Shown here: positions 39,726 to 48,060 of the stretch, in pieces
How positions within the stretch are numbered: position 1 is the stretch's first letter
Layout of the letters: each line of letters starts with the position of its first letter
Assembly: GCA_020632795.1 (NCBI GenBank)
Contig: JACKEV010000021.1
Span: 1 to 64,000 of the forward strand
Source of the DNA: Alphaproteobacteria bacterium
Lineage (GTDB): Bacteria; Myxococcota_A; UBA796; CAJQPC01
Direction: 5' to 3'
DNA length: 64,000 nt
Translations under genes and position numbers: made by a program
Notes under the pieces: generated by a model
Database searches by the model: none
The model's input: only the letters and a program-made list of their open reading frames with translations
Told to the model about the DNA's origin: nothing

Positions 39726-40904
39726 TCGCGCTGGCGCTGCTGGCCTCGTGCATGCGGCCCCTGCCCGATCCCCTCGCCGAGCAGCGCGTGGCGTACACCG
39801 AGCTGCGCACCTCCGCGCTGCCCGCGGGCTGGGCCCCCCAGGCCTCGGTGGTGATGGGGCGGGAGGCCATCGATCAGGTCGTCGTCGCGGCGGTCAGCCA
39901 CGCCCTGGAGCTGGCGGCCACCCCCCAGCAGGCCACCTTCATGGGCCTCACCGTCACCGTCACCCCCCAGGCCCGCATCCAGGACGCCCTGCTCTCGGTG
40001 ACCGACGCCTGCGAGTCCTGCCTGTCGCTGGACGTCACCCTCGAGGGCAGCTCCCTGCTGGCGATGGCCAACCGCACCGGGCGTCGGGAGAGCGACTGGG
40101 GCTGGACCGCGCGGCTGCAGGGGGCGATGTCCATGTCCCTGGAGCGGGAGAGCCGCCGGGTCATGGCGGGCTTCGCCGCGCCGGAGTCCTGGAGCGTGGA
40201 CCTCTCCCTGGACGACCTCCCCGCAGGCTGGAACCAGGCGCTCTCCGGGACCTTGAGCGACATGGTGCGCCAGCAGGTGCGCCGCCCGGAGCTGCCCACC
40301 ATCGCGCTCGTCCAGCTCACCGACGACGTGCCTGACAGCCTGGCCGGGGTGCGGCTCCGCGCCGTCGATCAGGCCATCGCCCTCGACTTCGCCTTCCTCA
40401 TCCCGGAGCCCGGTGAGGTGGACTCGCTGCCGGTGCCGGGCGCGGGGTGGGTGATGGTCATGCCCGAGGCCACCATGCTGGGCCTGCTGCGCGCCGAGGC
40501 CCTCTCCCAGCCCTATGACCCCGAGCTGCCGATCGCCCCGGAGCTGACCGGGCTGGCGCTGACCGACGAGGGCTTCGAAGCTGGGCGTGCGCGCCTGGCC
40601 CACCCGGGGGCGCGCCAAGCCCAAGGACACCCGCATCTTCGGCACCATCGGCCTGGACGGAGAGGGCGGGGTGCTGGTCGAGGCCACCCGCGCGGCCTGG
40701 GCGACCCCCAAGGGAACCCCCCCGGATCTCGGCTCCCTGCTGCTGGGGCGCCGCCTGCTGGACGGTCTGGTCACCGCCATCCGCTCCACGATGCCCGCGA
40801 CGATCACCCAGGAGGCGGGCGGGGTCAAGCTGACCGCCACCCCCACCCGCGTCTCCACCGAGGGCGGGGTGCTGCGGATGGACGGTACACTGGACCAGAT
40901 CTGA
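39722..40904 (+). CDS. Lipoprotein downstream of the MMPL exporter (frameshifted near 40578)
   Basis: Unrecognised envelope lipoprotein. GTG 39722 overlaps the transporter stop (GTGA), and the signal is MIALALLASC. The frame runs with typical codon use to LTDEGFE (about 40579). Then the +0 frame degenerates to Arg/Pro/Gly, while the adjacent frame continues sensibly (KLGVRAWPTRGRAKPKDTRI, ... GGVLRMDGTLDQI) to the stop at 40904. One missing base (GAGAAG read as GAAG) explains this. The repaired protein is about 394 residues, beta-rich, with no known domain. Coupling to MMPL suggests a periplasmic or outer-membrane accessory of the exporter. Confidence 0.65.
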
Positions 40905-40920
40905 CGCCCAAGACGGACCC

Positions 40921-41957
40921 GTGACCGCGATCGGCCCCATCCAACCGCTCCCGCTCCGCTGGACCCTCGGCGTGCTGCTGTTCGCGCTGATCGGGCTGGA
41001 GTGGGGGGTGCGCGCGCTCTACAGTCCCCCCCGCGCCCATGCTGCGCAAGGCCCTGGACTACGCGGACGCCCCCCACGACGGCCGGGAGCTGCTGATCCT
41101 GGGCACCTGCCTGCCCGAGCAGATCATCCACCCCGACGAGCTGGCCCGTCAGCTCGGGAGCGACGTGCGCATCCACCTGCTGGCCACCCCGGCGGCCAGC
41201 ACCCGCCTGTTCTACCTGGTGGTCGACAACTTCGTCGAGCCGGACGCCCGGGTGGAGGCCATCCTGGTGCCCTACGGCCGGCGGGACCTCACCAACCTCA
41301 TGGCCCCCTGGGAGTCCCAGGTCATGGAGCTGGCCGGCTGGGAGGACATCCCGCTGCTGGCGAAGTGGGCCTGCGACGGCGAGCTGGACTGCGCGCTGGA
41401 GATGGGCCTGCGCAAGGCCTCCTGGGCGTACCGCTACCGGGGCTTCCTCGCCAACCGCTTCTGGCAGGCGGCTGGCACCCGGGCGCCCATCCCCGGCTAC
41501 GTGCTCTCGCCGGGGGCGGTGGACCCCAAGGATGACCCCGCCGCGCCCAAGGCCGGCCAGCCGCCCCCCCAGCGGCGCCCCGGCGAGCCCGGCCCCGAGG
41601 CGGCGGGCGCCGCCCTGGGCTGGGAGCGCCCCAGAGATGCTGGACGAGGCCGACCCCGCCCGCTTCCTCTACCTGGAGGCCCTGCTGGCCCTGGCCCGGC
41701 AGCGCGGGCTGCGCATGCTGTTCACGCCGCTGCCGGAGCGCTCCGCGTTCAGCCCCGGCGGCGCCCATCGCAACCCGGAGTACGAGCAGCGGGTCGCCGA
41801 GACCATCCGCGCGGGCGGCGGCGAGCTGCTCGACCTGGAGCAGATCCCCGGCCTCGGCCCCCAGCACTTCGAGGACGACGTCCACCTCAACGCCGAAGGC
41901 CAGCGCATCGTCACCCGGGCCATCGGCCAGGCGCTCGCCGCGAAGATGGAGCGCTGA
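40921..41957 (+). CDS. SGNH/GDSL-like hydrolase-fold protein, membrane anchored (two frameshifts)
   Basis: Starts at GTG 40921 with an N-terminal helix (LRWTLGVLLFALIGLEWGVR). Two +1 shifts break it: one in a run of seven C (41026-41032) and one probably in a second run of seven C (41564-41570). Repaired, it reads ...LYSPPAPMLRKALDYADAPH..., then ELLILGTCLPEQIIHPDELA, then LLALARQRGLRMLFTPLPER and DDVHLNAEGQRIVTRAIGQA. The LGTC strand-turn and DxxHLNxxG end are the SGNH family's block I and V, with Cys or Thr where Ser is usual. A polysaccharide O-acetyl or related transfer role is plausible. The stop overlaps the next start (TGATG). Confidence 0.65.
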
Positions 41958-43940
41958 TGCTGGGGCTCTCCCTCGTCGGCGTCGCCCTGGCGCTGCCCGG
42001 CTGGCGGGCGGCCGGCCCCTGAGCGCGGGCACGTGGTGGACGCCGCCGCCTGCGCCGATCGGGTCCACGTCGCCACCCGGGTCGGCGTGATGACCGCGCC
42101 CGCCGACCTCTCCGGCTGGTCCCGGGACCCCCGCTTCCCCCCTGACCCCAAGCAGGTGGCCTGCGGGCCCGACGGGGTGTCCTGGGCGGCCCCGGCCGGC
42201 AGCCTGTGGCGGGTGGCCGCGGAGACGACCCGGGTGGCGCAGCTCAACGGCGCCGCGGTGGACCTCGCGGTGACCGGCGACGGCGCGCTCATCGCGGCGG
42301 TGCGCGGCGCTGAGGCCGGCGTGGTGCGGATCACGGAAGACGGCGCGTCGACTTCGCGGGTCCTGGAGGGGGTCGAACCCTGGCGGGTGCTGGCCGACGG
42401 TGCGCAGGTCTGGGTGGCGACGATCGACCAGGGGGTGTGGGCCAGCGACGACGGCGGGCGCAGCTTCGCCCCGGTGGTCAAGGAGGGCCGGGCCTCGGCG
42501 CTGGGGCGGGTCGACGGGCGCACCCTCGCCGCCTTCGCCGACGGGCGCCTGGTGGACCTGGACGCGGACGAGGTGCGGCTCACCCTCCAGGGGGCCTGGA
42601 TCTCGGGCATCGCGGACGCCGGAGGCACGCCGCTGCTGACCATCGAGTCCATGGGCGGCCGCGTGCCGCCGCTCGCCCGGCTGGAGGGGGGCAGCCTGGT
42701 GGACGTGCCCCTGTTCAACCTCGACGAGGACGACGGCTTCGTGCGCCCGACCGGGGCGTGGACCCTCCCCGGGGGCGGGGCCCTGATCGGCACGTTCCGC
42801 CGGGGGCCGGTGCGCTACGCCGGCGGGAGCCTCTCGCTGGCCCGCGCCGGGTTCCAGGCCGGGGTCACCGGGGGCGTCGACGGCGCACCGGACGGACGGC
42901 TCTTGTGGGCGGCGATGGGCACCGGCGCCTACCTGAGCGACGACGGGCGACGCTGGACCCCGCAGCACGGGCGCCAGGGCCCGGTGACCGACGCCGTGGG
43001 GGTCACCTGGACGGGCGAGGGCTTCGTGGTCACCGACTTCGAGGGCCTGGCGGTGCTGGGGCAGTCCTGGAGCCGGGTCGACGGCCAGGAGGTCCCGCAG
43101 GTGCCCCGGCGCAGCGGGCTCTCCCAGGCCACCCGGGGGCCCGACGGGGCGTGGTGGGCGGTCGACGAGCGCGGCGTCCTGTGGCGGCGCGAGGGGAGCG
43201 CCTGGACGAGGTGCAAGGAGCAGGGCCGGCGCCTGGAGCGGGCCGGAGATCGGCTGGTGCTGGCCTCCAGCCGGGGGCTCCTGGCCATCGAGGGCTGCGC
43301 GCAGAGCGCGTCGCTGGCCTGGCCGGACCTCTCCCCCCAGCCCAAGGGCAGCGAGGCCCTCATCGACGGGCTGTGGGTGGCCGGCGGCGGCTCGCTGTGG
43401 CGGGACGGCGCGCTGGTCACGGCGCTGCCCGAGGGGCGGATCCAGGCCCTCGCCGGCCGGGAGGCCGAGGCGTTGGTGGTCACCGGCGACGGCCTGACCC
43501 TGCGCTGCGTGCCCGAGGGCTGCGCGCCGGTCGCCGCGCCGCTCACGGCGCCCGTGGTCGGGGTGGGCTGGCTGGCGGACGGCCGCGTGTGGGTGGCCGA
43601 AGCCAAGGGCACCGTCCTCGTCGCGGAGGGGGAGGGGAGCGTCGCTCCCTGGTCCACGGTCCAGGCCGCTGCGGCCTCGGTCCCCGACGCCCACACCCTC
43701 TACACCGCCCCCTGGGCCACCGAGGGGCAGGCCCACGCCGGTCCGCCGCCCGGCGGTCCGGGCCACCCCGGCCCTCCGGGGCCACCGCCCGGCGCTGTGT
43801 CGGCGCCGGCTCCCCCCGCGCCCGCTGCAGAGCCCGCCCAGGGTTGCGGCTGTGGCGGGGCGGGCGGCGCGGGCGCGGCCGGGGTGCTCGGGGTGGCCCT
43901 GGTCATCCTCCGCCGACGGCGGGATCGGGAGGTCCGATGA
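41957..43940 (+). CDS. Secreted beta-propeller protein with MYXO-CTERM-like sorting tail (frameshift near 42015)
   Basis: ATG 41957 overlaps the previous stop and encodes a signal peptide (MLGLSLVGVALALPGWRAAG). A +1 shift near CCCC 42014-42017 must be repaired to reach the main frame (ERGHVVDAAACADRVHVATR), which is then open for 635 codons. The body is a WD/BNR-like propeller: GVWASDDGGRSFAPVVKEGR is a clear Asp-box, and GAYLSDDGRRWTPQHGRQGP another. The C-terminus is a Pro/Gly-rich linker, then QGCGCGG, a hydrophobic helix (AGVLGVALVIL) and RRRRDREVR, the pattern of MYXO-CTERM sorting signals. So the protein is probably surface-anchored after processing. Confidence 0.75.
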
Positions 43941-44566
43941 GGTCCTTGCTCTTCGCCGCGCTGAGCCTGATGTCTCCGGCGGGCGCCGCGGACGCCGAGG
44001 CGCCCCACCCCCACCAGGGGGTCCTCGAGCGCTACGCCAACCCGCCGGTGCCCGTGTCGCTGACCGCCGCCGAGGAGGCGCAGATCCGCACCGACAAGCC
44101 GGTCTTCAAGCAGATCGACAACGGCACCAGCGGGCGCGGCGCGGCGGTCTTCGTGGTCAACGCGCCCCCGGAGCGGGTGTGGCAGACCATCCGCAGCTTC
44201 GAGAAGTACCCCGACTGGATCGACGCCGTCGATGCCTGCGAGGTCTACGACGTGCGAGGCGACCACGTCTACGCCCGCTTCGTGCTCAAGAAATTTGGTA
44301 TGGAGATTACCTATTTTATCGACCACACCTGGGCCGCCGAGGACGGCTGGGTGACCTGGACGCTGGACTACAGCCGCACGTCGGACTTCGACGACTCGGT
44401 GGGCATGTGGCGGGTCTCTGCCTTGCCGGAGGACCCCCAGCGGAGCAAGGTCGAGTATTCGGTCGACCTCTACGTCACCGCCTACGTGCCCGGCTTCGTG
44501 CGCAGCTTCGTGGTGGAGCAGGGCATCAAGGACGCGACGAAGTGGGTCAAGGCCCGGTCGGAGTGA
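43937..44566 (+). CDS. START/SRPBCC-fold lipid-binding-like protein, secreted
   Basis: A 209-residue protein whose ATG (43937) overlaps the preceding stop (ATGA). The signal peptide is MRSLLFAALSLMSPAGAADA. The helix-grip fold is indicated by GAAVFVVNAPPERVWQTIRS, the FEKYPDWIDAV motif typical of polyketide cyclase/START-type proteins, and the long C-terminal helix GFVRSFVVEQGIKDATKWVK. Around codons 119-128 (44291-44320) ten successive codons are mostly A/T-rich (Lys-Phe-Gly-Met-Glu-Ile-Thr-Tyr-Phe-Ile), unlike the rest of the gene. It may carry a hydrophobic ligand in the periplasm for the adjacent export genes (inference). Confidence 0.8.
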   Translation: MRSLLFAALSLMSPAGAADAEAPHPHQGVLERYANPPVPVSLTAAEEAQIRTDKPVFKQIDNGTSGRGAAVFVVNAPPERVWQTIRSFEKYPDWIDAVDACEVYDVRGDHVYARFVLKKFGMEITYFIDHTWAAEDGWVTWTLDYSRTSDFDDSVGMWRVSALPEDPQRSKVEYSVDLYVTAYVPGFVRSFVVEQGIKDATKWVKARSE

Positions 44567-44575
44567 GCTGCCTCG

Positions 44576-45379
44576 ATGACCTTTGACGACCTGCTGCGCG
44601 CGCCGACGCCGCTGATCGGCGTGCTGCACCTGCCCCCGCTGCCCGGGGCGCCCCGGCCCGGTCCGGGCTTCACGGCCGTGCTCGACCACGCCCTGCGCGA
44701 CGCGGAGGCGCTGGCGCGGGGCGGCGCGTCCGGCGTGATCGTTGAGAACCTGGGGGACGCCCCCTACCCGGCCGGAGCGGTGGAGCCCCACGTCGTCGCG
44801 ATGCTGGGGGTCATCGCCCGGGAGGTGCGCCTGCGCTTCGGCGAGCAGCTCGCGGTGGGGGTCAACGCCCTGCGCAACGACGCGCTCGGGGCGCTCGGCG
44901 CTGCGGCGGCGGCCGGGGCGGGCTTCGTGCGGGTGAACGTGTTGGTGGGCGCGATGGTCACCGACCAGGGGCTCATCCAGGGGCAGGCCCGCGAGGCGCT
45001 GCTGTACCGCGCCCGGGTCGACCCCGGCGTGCGCGTCGTCGCGGACGTCCTGGTCAAGCACGCCGCCCCGCTGGGGCCGGTGGACCTCGCGCAGGTCAGC
45101 CGGGACACCTTCCGGCGAGGCGGCGCGGACGTGCTGGTGGTCACCGGCAGCGGCACGGGGCAGCCCACCGACCCCGCCCGGCTCGCGGCGGTGCGCGACG
45201 CGGTGCCCGAGGCGCCGGTCTGGGTGGGCAGCGGGGTGACCCTGGCGACCGCCGCGGACCTGGTCCGGGTCGCCCACGGCGCCATCGTCGGCACCGCCCT
45301 GCACCGGGACGGCGACCTCGACGCCCCGCTGGACGTGGAGCGGGTGCAGCGGATGGTGGGGGCGCTGCGGGATGCCTGA
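44576..45379 (+). CDS. BtpA/SgcQ-family protein
   Basis: A 267-residue TIM-barrel protein of the BtpA/SgcQ family. Landmarks are LIGVLHLPPLPGAPRPGPGF (family: .IGM.H..PLPG.P), GGASGVIVENLGDAPY, VGVNALRNDALGALGAAAAA and GADVLVVTGSGTGQPTDPAR. Members include a cyanobacterial photosystem I assembly factor and sugar-utilisation proteins; a sugar- or nucleotide-binding role is likely but the reaction is unknown. It lies 9 nt after the START-like gene and overlaps the epimerase gene by 8 nt. Confidence 0.88.
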   Translation: MTFDDLLRAPTPLIGVLHLPPLPGAPRPGPGFTAVLDHALRDAEALARGGASGVIVENLGDAPYPAGAVEPHVVAMLGVIAREVRLRFGEQLAVGVNALRNDALGALGAAAAAGAGFVRVNVLVGAMVTDQGLIQGQAREALLYRARVDPGVRVVADVLVKHAAPLGPVDLAQVSRDTFRRGGADVLVVTGSGTGQPTDPARLAAVRDAVPEAPVWVGSGVTLATAADLVRVAHGAIVGTALHRDGDLDAPLDVERVQRMVGALRDA

Positions 45380-46343
45380 ACCCGACGTGCCCTTCGGCGA
45401 GCGGATCCTGGTGACCGGCGGCGCCGGGTTCATCGGCAGCGCCTTCGTCCGCAGGGTGATCGACGGCAACGAGGTCGTCGTCCTGGACACGTTCTCCCGG
45501 GACGCGCTGGCGCGGTGGCCGGGCCTTCGGGAGCACCCCCACCTCACCGTCCGCGTGGGCAGCGTGACGGACCCGGAGGCCGTGGAGGCGGCGCTGGACG
45601 GCGCCACGATGGTGGTCCACTGCGCCGCCGTCGCAGGCATCGACAGCGTCGGCGTGCGGCCTGCGCGCACGATGGAGGTCAACCTGCTGGGCACGTGGCA
45701 TGTGCTGGAGGCAGCGCGTCAGGTCGGCGGCCTGCGCCGGTTCGTGGACTTCTCGACCTCGGAGGTCTTCGGGACCCACGCCTGGCGGGTGTCGGAGTCC
45801 GACCCGGCGGTCATCCCGCCGCCCGGCGAACCCCGGTGGACCTACGCCGCCAGCAAGCTGGCTGCTGAGCACCTCACCCACGCCTTCCACCGCGAGCACG
45901 GGCTCCCAGTCACCAGCCTCCGGCCCTTCAACGTCTACGGCCCACGTCAGGTCGGAGAGGGGGCGGTCCACCACTTCATCCAGCGCGCGCTGCAGGGCGG
46001 GCCTGTCCGGGTCTACAACGACGGCGCCCAGGTGCGCGCATGGCTGTACGTCGACGACGCCGTCGACGCGGTGTGTCGGGCCTGCGTCCGCCCCGCTGCG
46101 GTGGGGGAGGCCTTCAACCTGGGCAACCCCGACGCAGCCATCACCGTGTGGGACCTCGCGCAGCGGGTCGCTCGCCTCGTCGGCGGGGACATCCCGGTGG
46201 TCCGCGTGCCTCGGCCGGGCCCCGACGTCGAGCTGCGGCTGCCGGTGGTCGACAAGGCTCGGCGTCTGCTGGGCTTCGAGCCTCGATGGGGCCTGAGCGA
46301 GGGCCTGCGATCCACGATCGCCTGGTATCGGGGGCAAGCGTGA
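45372..46343 (+). CDS. NAD-dependent epimerase/dehydratase (extended SDR, nucleotide-sugar type)
   Basis: A 323-residue extended short-chain dehydrogenase. The NAD motif is LVTGGAGFIGSAF, and the catalytic YxxxK is YAASK (about 157-161) with upstream DFSTSEVFGT supplying the Ser/Thr. SLRPFNVYGPRQ and RAWLYVDDAVDA are family signatures for nucleotide-sugar epimerases and decarboxylases. It probably acts on a UDP- or dTDP-sugar. The gene overlaps BtpA by 8 nt and the aminotransferase by 4 nt (GTGA), forming a compact sugar-modification operon. Confidence 0.92.
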   Translation: MPEPDVPFGERILVTGGAGFIGSAFVRRVIDGNEVVVLDTFSRDALARWPGLREHPHLTVRVGSVTDPEAVEAALDGATMVVHCAAVAGIDSVGVRPARTMEVNLLGTWHVLEAARQVGGLRRFVDFSTSEVFGTHAWRVSESDPAVIPPPGEPRWTYAASKLAAEHLTHAFHREHGLPVTSLRPFNVYGPRQVGEGAVHHFIQRALQGGPVRVYNDGAQVRAWLYVDDAVDAVCRACVRPAAVGEAFNLGNPDAAITVWDLAQRVARLVGGDIPVVRVPRPGPDVELRLPVVDKARRLLGFEPRWGLSEGLRSTIAWYRGQA

Positions 46344-47461
46344 TCCCGCTCGCCCGGCCCCTGCTCGGCGCAGAGGAGGCCGCCGCGGTCGCGGCGGTCC
46401 TGGACAGCGGACAGCTCATCCAGGGACCGCGCGTCGCCGCTTTCGAGGCCGGCCTGCGCCCTTGGACCGGCACCCCCCACGTCGCCGCCTGCTCCTCGGG
46501 CACCGCGGCGCTGACCCTGGCCATCGAGGCGCTGGGGCTGCCCCCGGCGAGCCGCGTCGCGCTCCCGGCCTACACCTTCCCCGCCACCCTCAACGCCGTG
46601 CTGCTCGCCGGGCATGAGCCGATCCTGGTGGACGTCGACCCGGCGACCTGGAACCTCGAACCCGGGGATTGCGCCGAGGTCCTGGACACCTGGCGGCCTG
46701 CGGCGCTGCTCTGTGTGCACCAGTTCGGGGCCACGGCCCCGCTGCACGACCTGCTTCCGCTCTGCGAGGCGCGCGGGATCGTGGTCATCGAAGACGCGGC
46801 CTGCGCGCTCGGGGCCTGGCTGGAGGTTGACGAGGTGCAGGTGCCGGCCGGCGCGCTCGGCGCGGTGGGCTGCTTCAGCTTCCACCCTCGCAAGATCGTC
46901 ACCACGGGCGAGGGGGGGGCCGTCTCGACGCGCGACGCGGGCTTGGACGCACGGGTCCGTCTCCTTCGGAACCACGGCATGCGCAGGGGGCCGTCCCATA
47001 TGGTGTTCGAGCGACCCGGGTGGAACCTTCGGATGTCCGATCTCCACGCCGCCGTCGGCCTCGTCCAGCTCGATCGGCTGGCGGTGATCCTGGCGGACCG
47101 ACGCCGGATCGCCGAGGGATACCGGCCTCGCCTCGTCGCGCTGCGGGAGCGGGGGGTGGAGCTGCCGGAGCTTCCGCCGGGGTGCTCCACCAACTGGCAG
47201 TCCTTCGTGCTCCGCCTCCCCCGCGGGGCCGAGGTGACCGAGGTCATCCGGGGCCTCGCCGCGCGGGGCGTGCAGGGGAGCATCGGGGCGCAGGCGCTAC
47301 ACCAGCAGCCGGCCTTCGCCGCCCTCGAGGGGGCCCGGCGGTCGCTGCCCGGCGCGGACGAGGCGATGGACCGCGCCCTCGCGCTGCCGATGCCGTTCGG
47401 CCTGGACGCCCAGGGCATGGATCGGGTCGTGGAGGCCCTCGCCGCCGCGCTGGGGGCCTGA
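46340..47461 (+). CDS. DegT/DnrJ/EryC1-family sugar aminotransferase
   Basis: A 373-residue PLP-dependent enzyme starting at GTG 46340, overlapping the epimerase stop. Signatures are CSSGTAALTLAIEAL, VALPAYTFPATLNAVLLAGH, VVIEDAACALGAW and the PLP-lysine segment GCFSFHPRKIVTTGEGG. These enzymes aminate keto-sugar nucleotides; with the preceding epimerase/dehydratase it probably makes an amino sugar for a surface glycan. The next gene, an acyltransferase, starts directly after the stop and could N-acylate the product. Confidence 0.92.
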   Translation: MIPLARPLLGAEEAAAVAAVLDSGQLIQGPRVAAFEAGLRPWTGTPHVAACSSGTAALTLAIEALGLPPASRVALPAYTFPATLNAVLLAGHEPILVDVDPATWNLEPGDCAEVLDTWRPAALLCVHQFGATAPLHDLLPLCEARGIVVIEDAACALGAWLEVDEVQVPAGALGAVGCFSFHPRKIVTTGEGGAVSTRDAGLDARVRLLRNHGMRRGPSHMVFERPGWNLRMSDLHAAVGLVQLDRLAVILADRRRIAEGYRPRLVALRERGVELPELPPGCSTNWQSFVLRLPRGAEVTEVIRGLAARGVQGSIGAQALHQQPAFAALEGARRSLPGADEAMDRALALPMPFGLDAQGMDRVVEALAAALGA

Positions 47462-47986
47462 GTGGCCCGGCGCCCGCCTCGGAGTCACGGCACGGGAGCC
47501 TTCTCGCCGGACCAGTTCCTCGCGCTGGGTGAGGGCGTGGTCTTCGAGGAGGGGGTTCGCGTCTTCCACCCCGAGCGGATCGAGATCGGAGACCGCGTCT
47601 ACGTCGGCCACGACACCATCCTCAAGGGCTACCACCAGAACCGGATGCGCATCGGCGATGACTGCTGGATCGGTCAGCAGTGCTTCCTGCACAGCGCGGG
47701 AGGCCTGGACCTCGGGCCGTCGGTCGGCGTCGGCCCCGGCGTCCGGATCCTGACCTCCACCCACGCGGATCCAGGCCGCGATCGGCCGATCATCGAGGGA
47801 GCGCTGGTCTTCGGGGCCGTCACCATCGGCGAGGGCTCGGACCTGGGCGTCGGCTGTGTCATCCTCCCAGGGGTGCGGGTGGGGCGTGGCGTGCAGGTCG
47901 GGGCGGGGGCCGTGGTGACGACCGATCTGCCCGACCTCTCGGTCGCGGCCGGCGTCCCCGCCCGGGTGCTCCGACTCCGGCGCTGA
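47462..47986 (+). CDS. Left-handed beta-helix acyltransferase (hexapeptide repeats)
   Basis: A 174-residue transferase; GTG 47462 follows the aminotransferase stop without a gap. Hexapeptide repeats are visible at IEIGDRVYVGHDTILKG, MRIGDDCWIGQQCFLHSAG and VTIGEGSDLGVGCVILPGVR. The expected loop residues TSTHADP resemble the catalytic His loop of sugar O- and N-acetyltransferases, and the end VAAGVPARVLR is typical. It probably acetylates the amino sugar made by the preceding enzyme; acceptor unproven. Confidence 0.9.
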   Translation: MARRPPRSHGTGAFSPDQFLALGEGVVFEEGVRVFHPERIEIGDRVYVGHDTILKGYHQNRMRIGDDCWIGQQCFLHSAGGLDLGPSVGVGPGVRILTSTHADPGRDRPIIEGALVFGAVTIGEGSDLGVGCVILPGVRVGRGVQVGAGAVVTTDLPDLSVAAGVPARVLRLRR

Positions 47987-48060
47987 GGTCGGCGCGGGGG
48001 GCCTGGCGGGTGCTCCTGGTCTACACTGTGCGGACGCCGGGGTTCCAGGAGGGTCCAATC

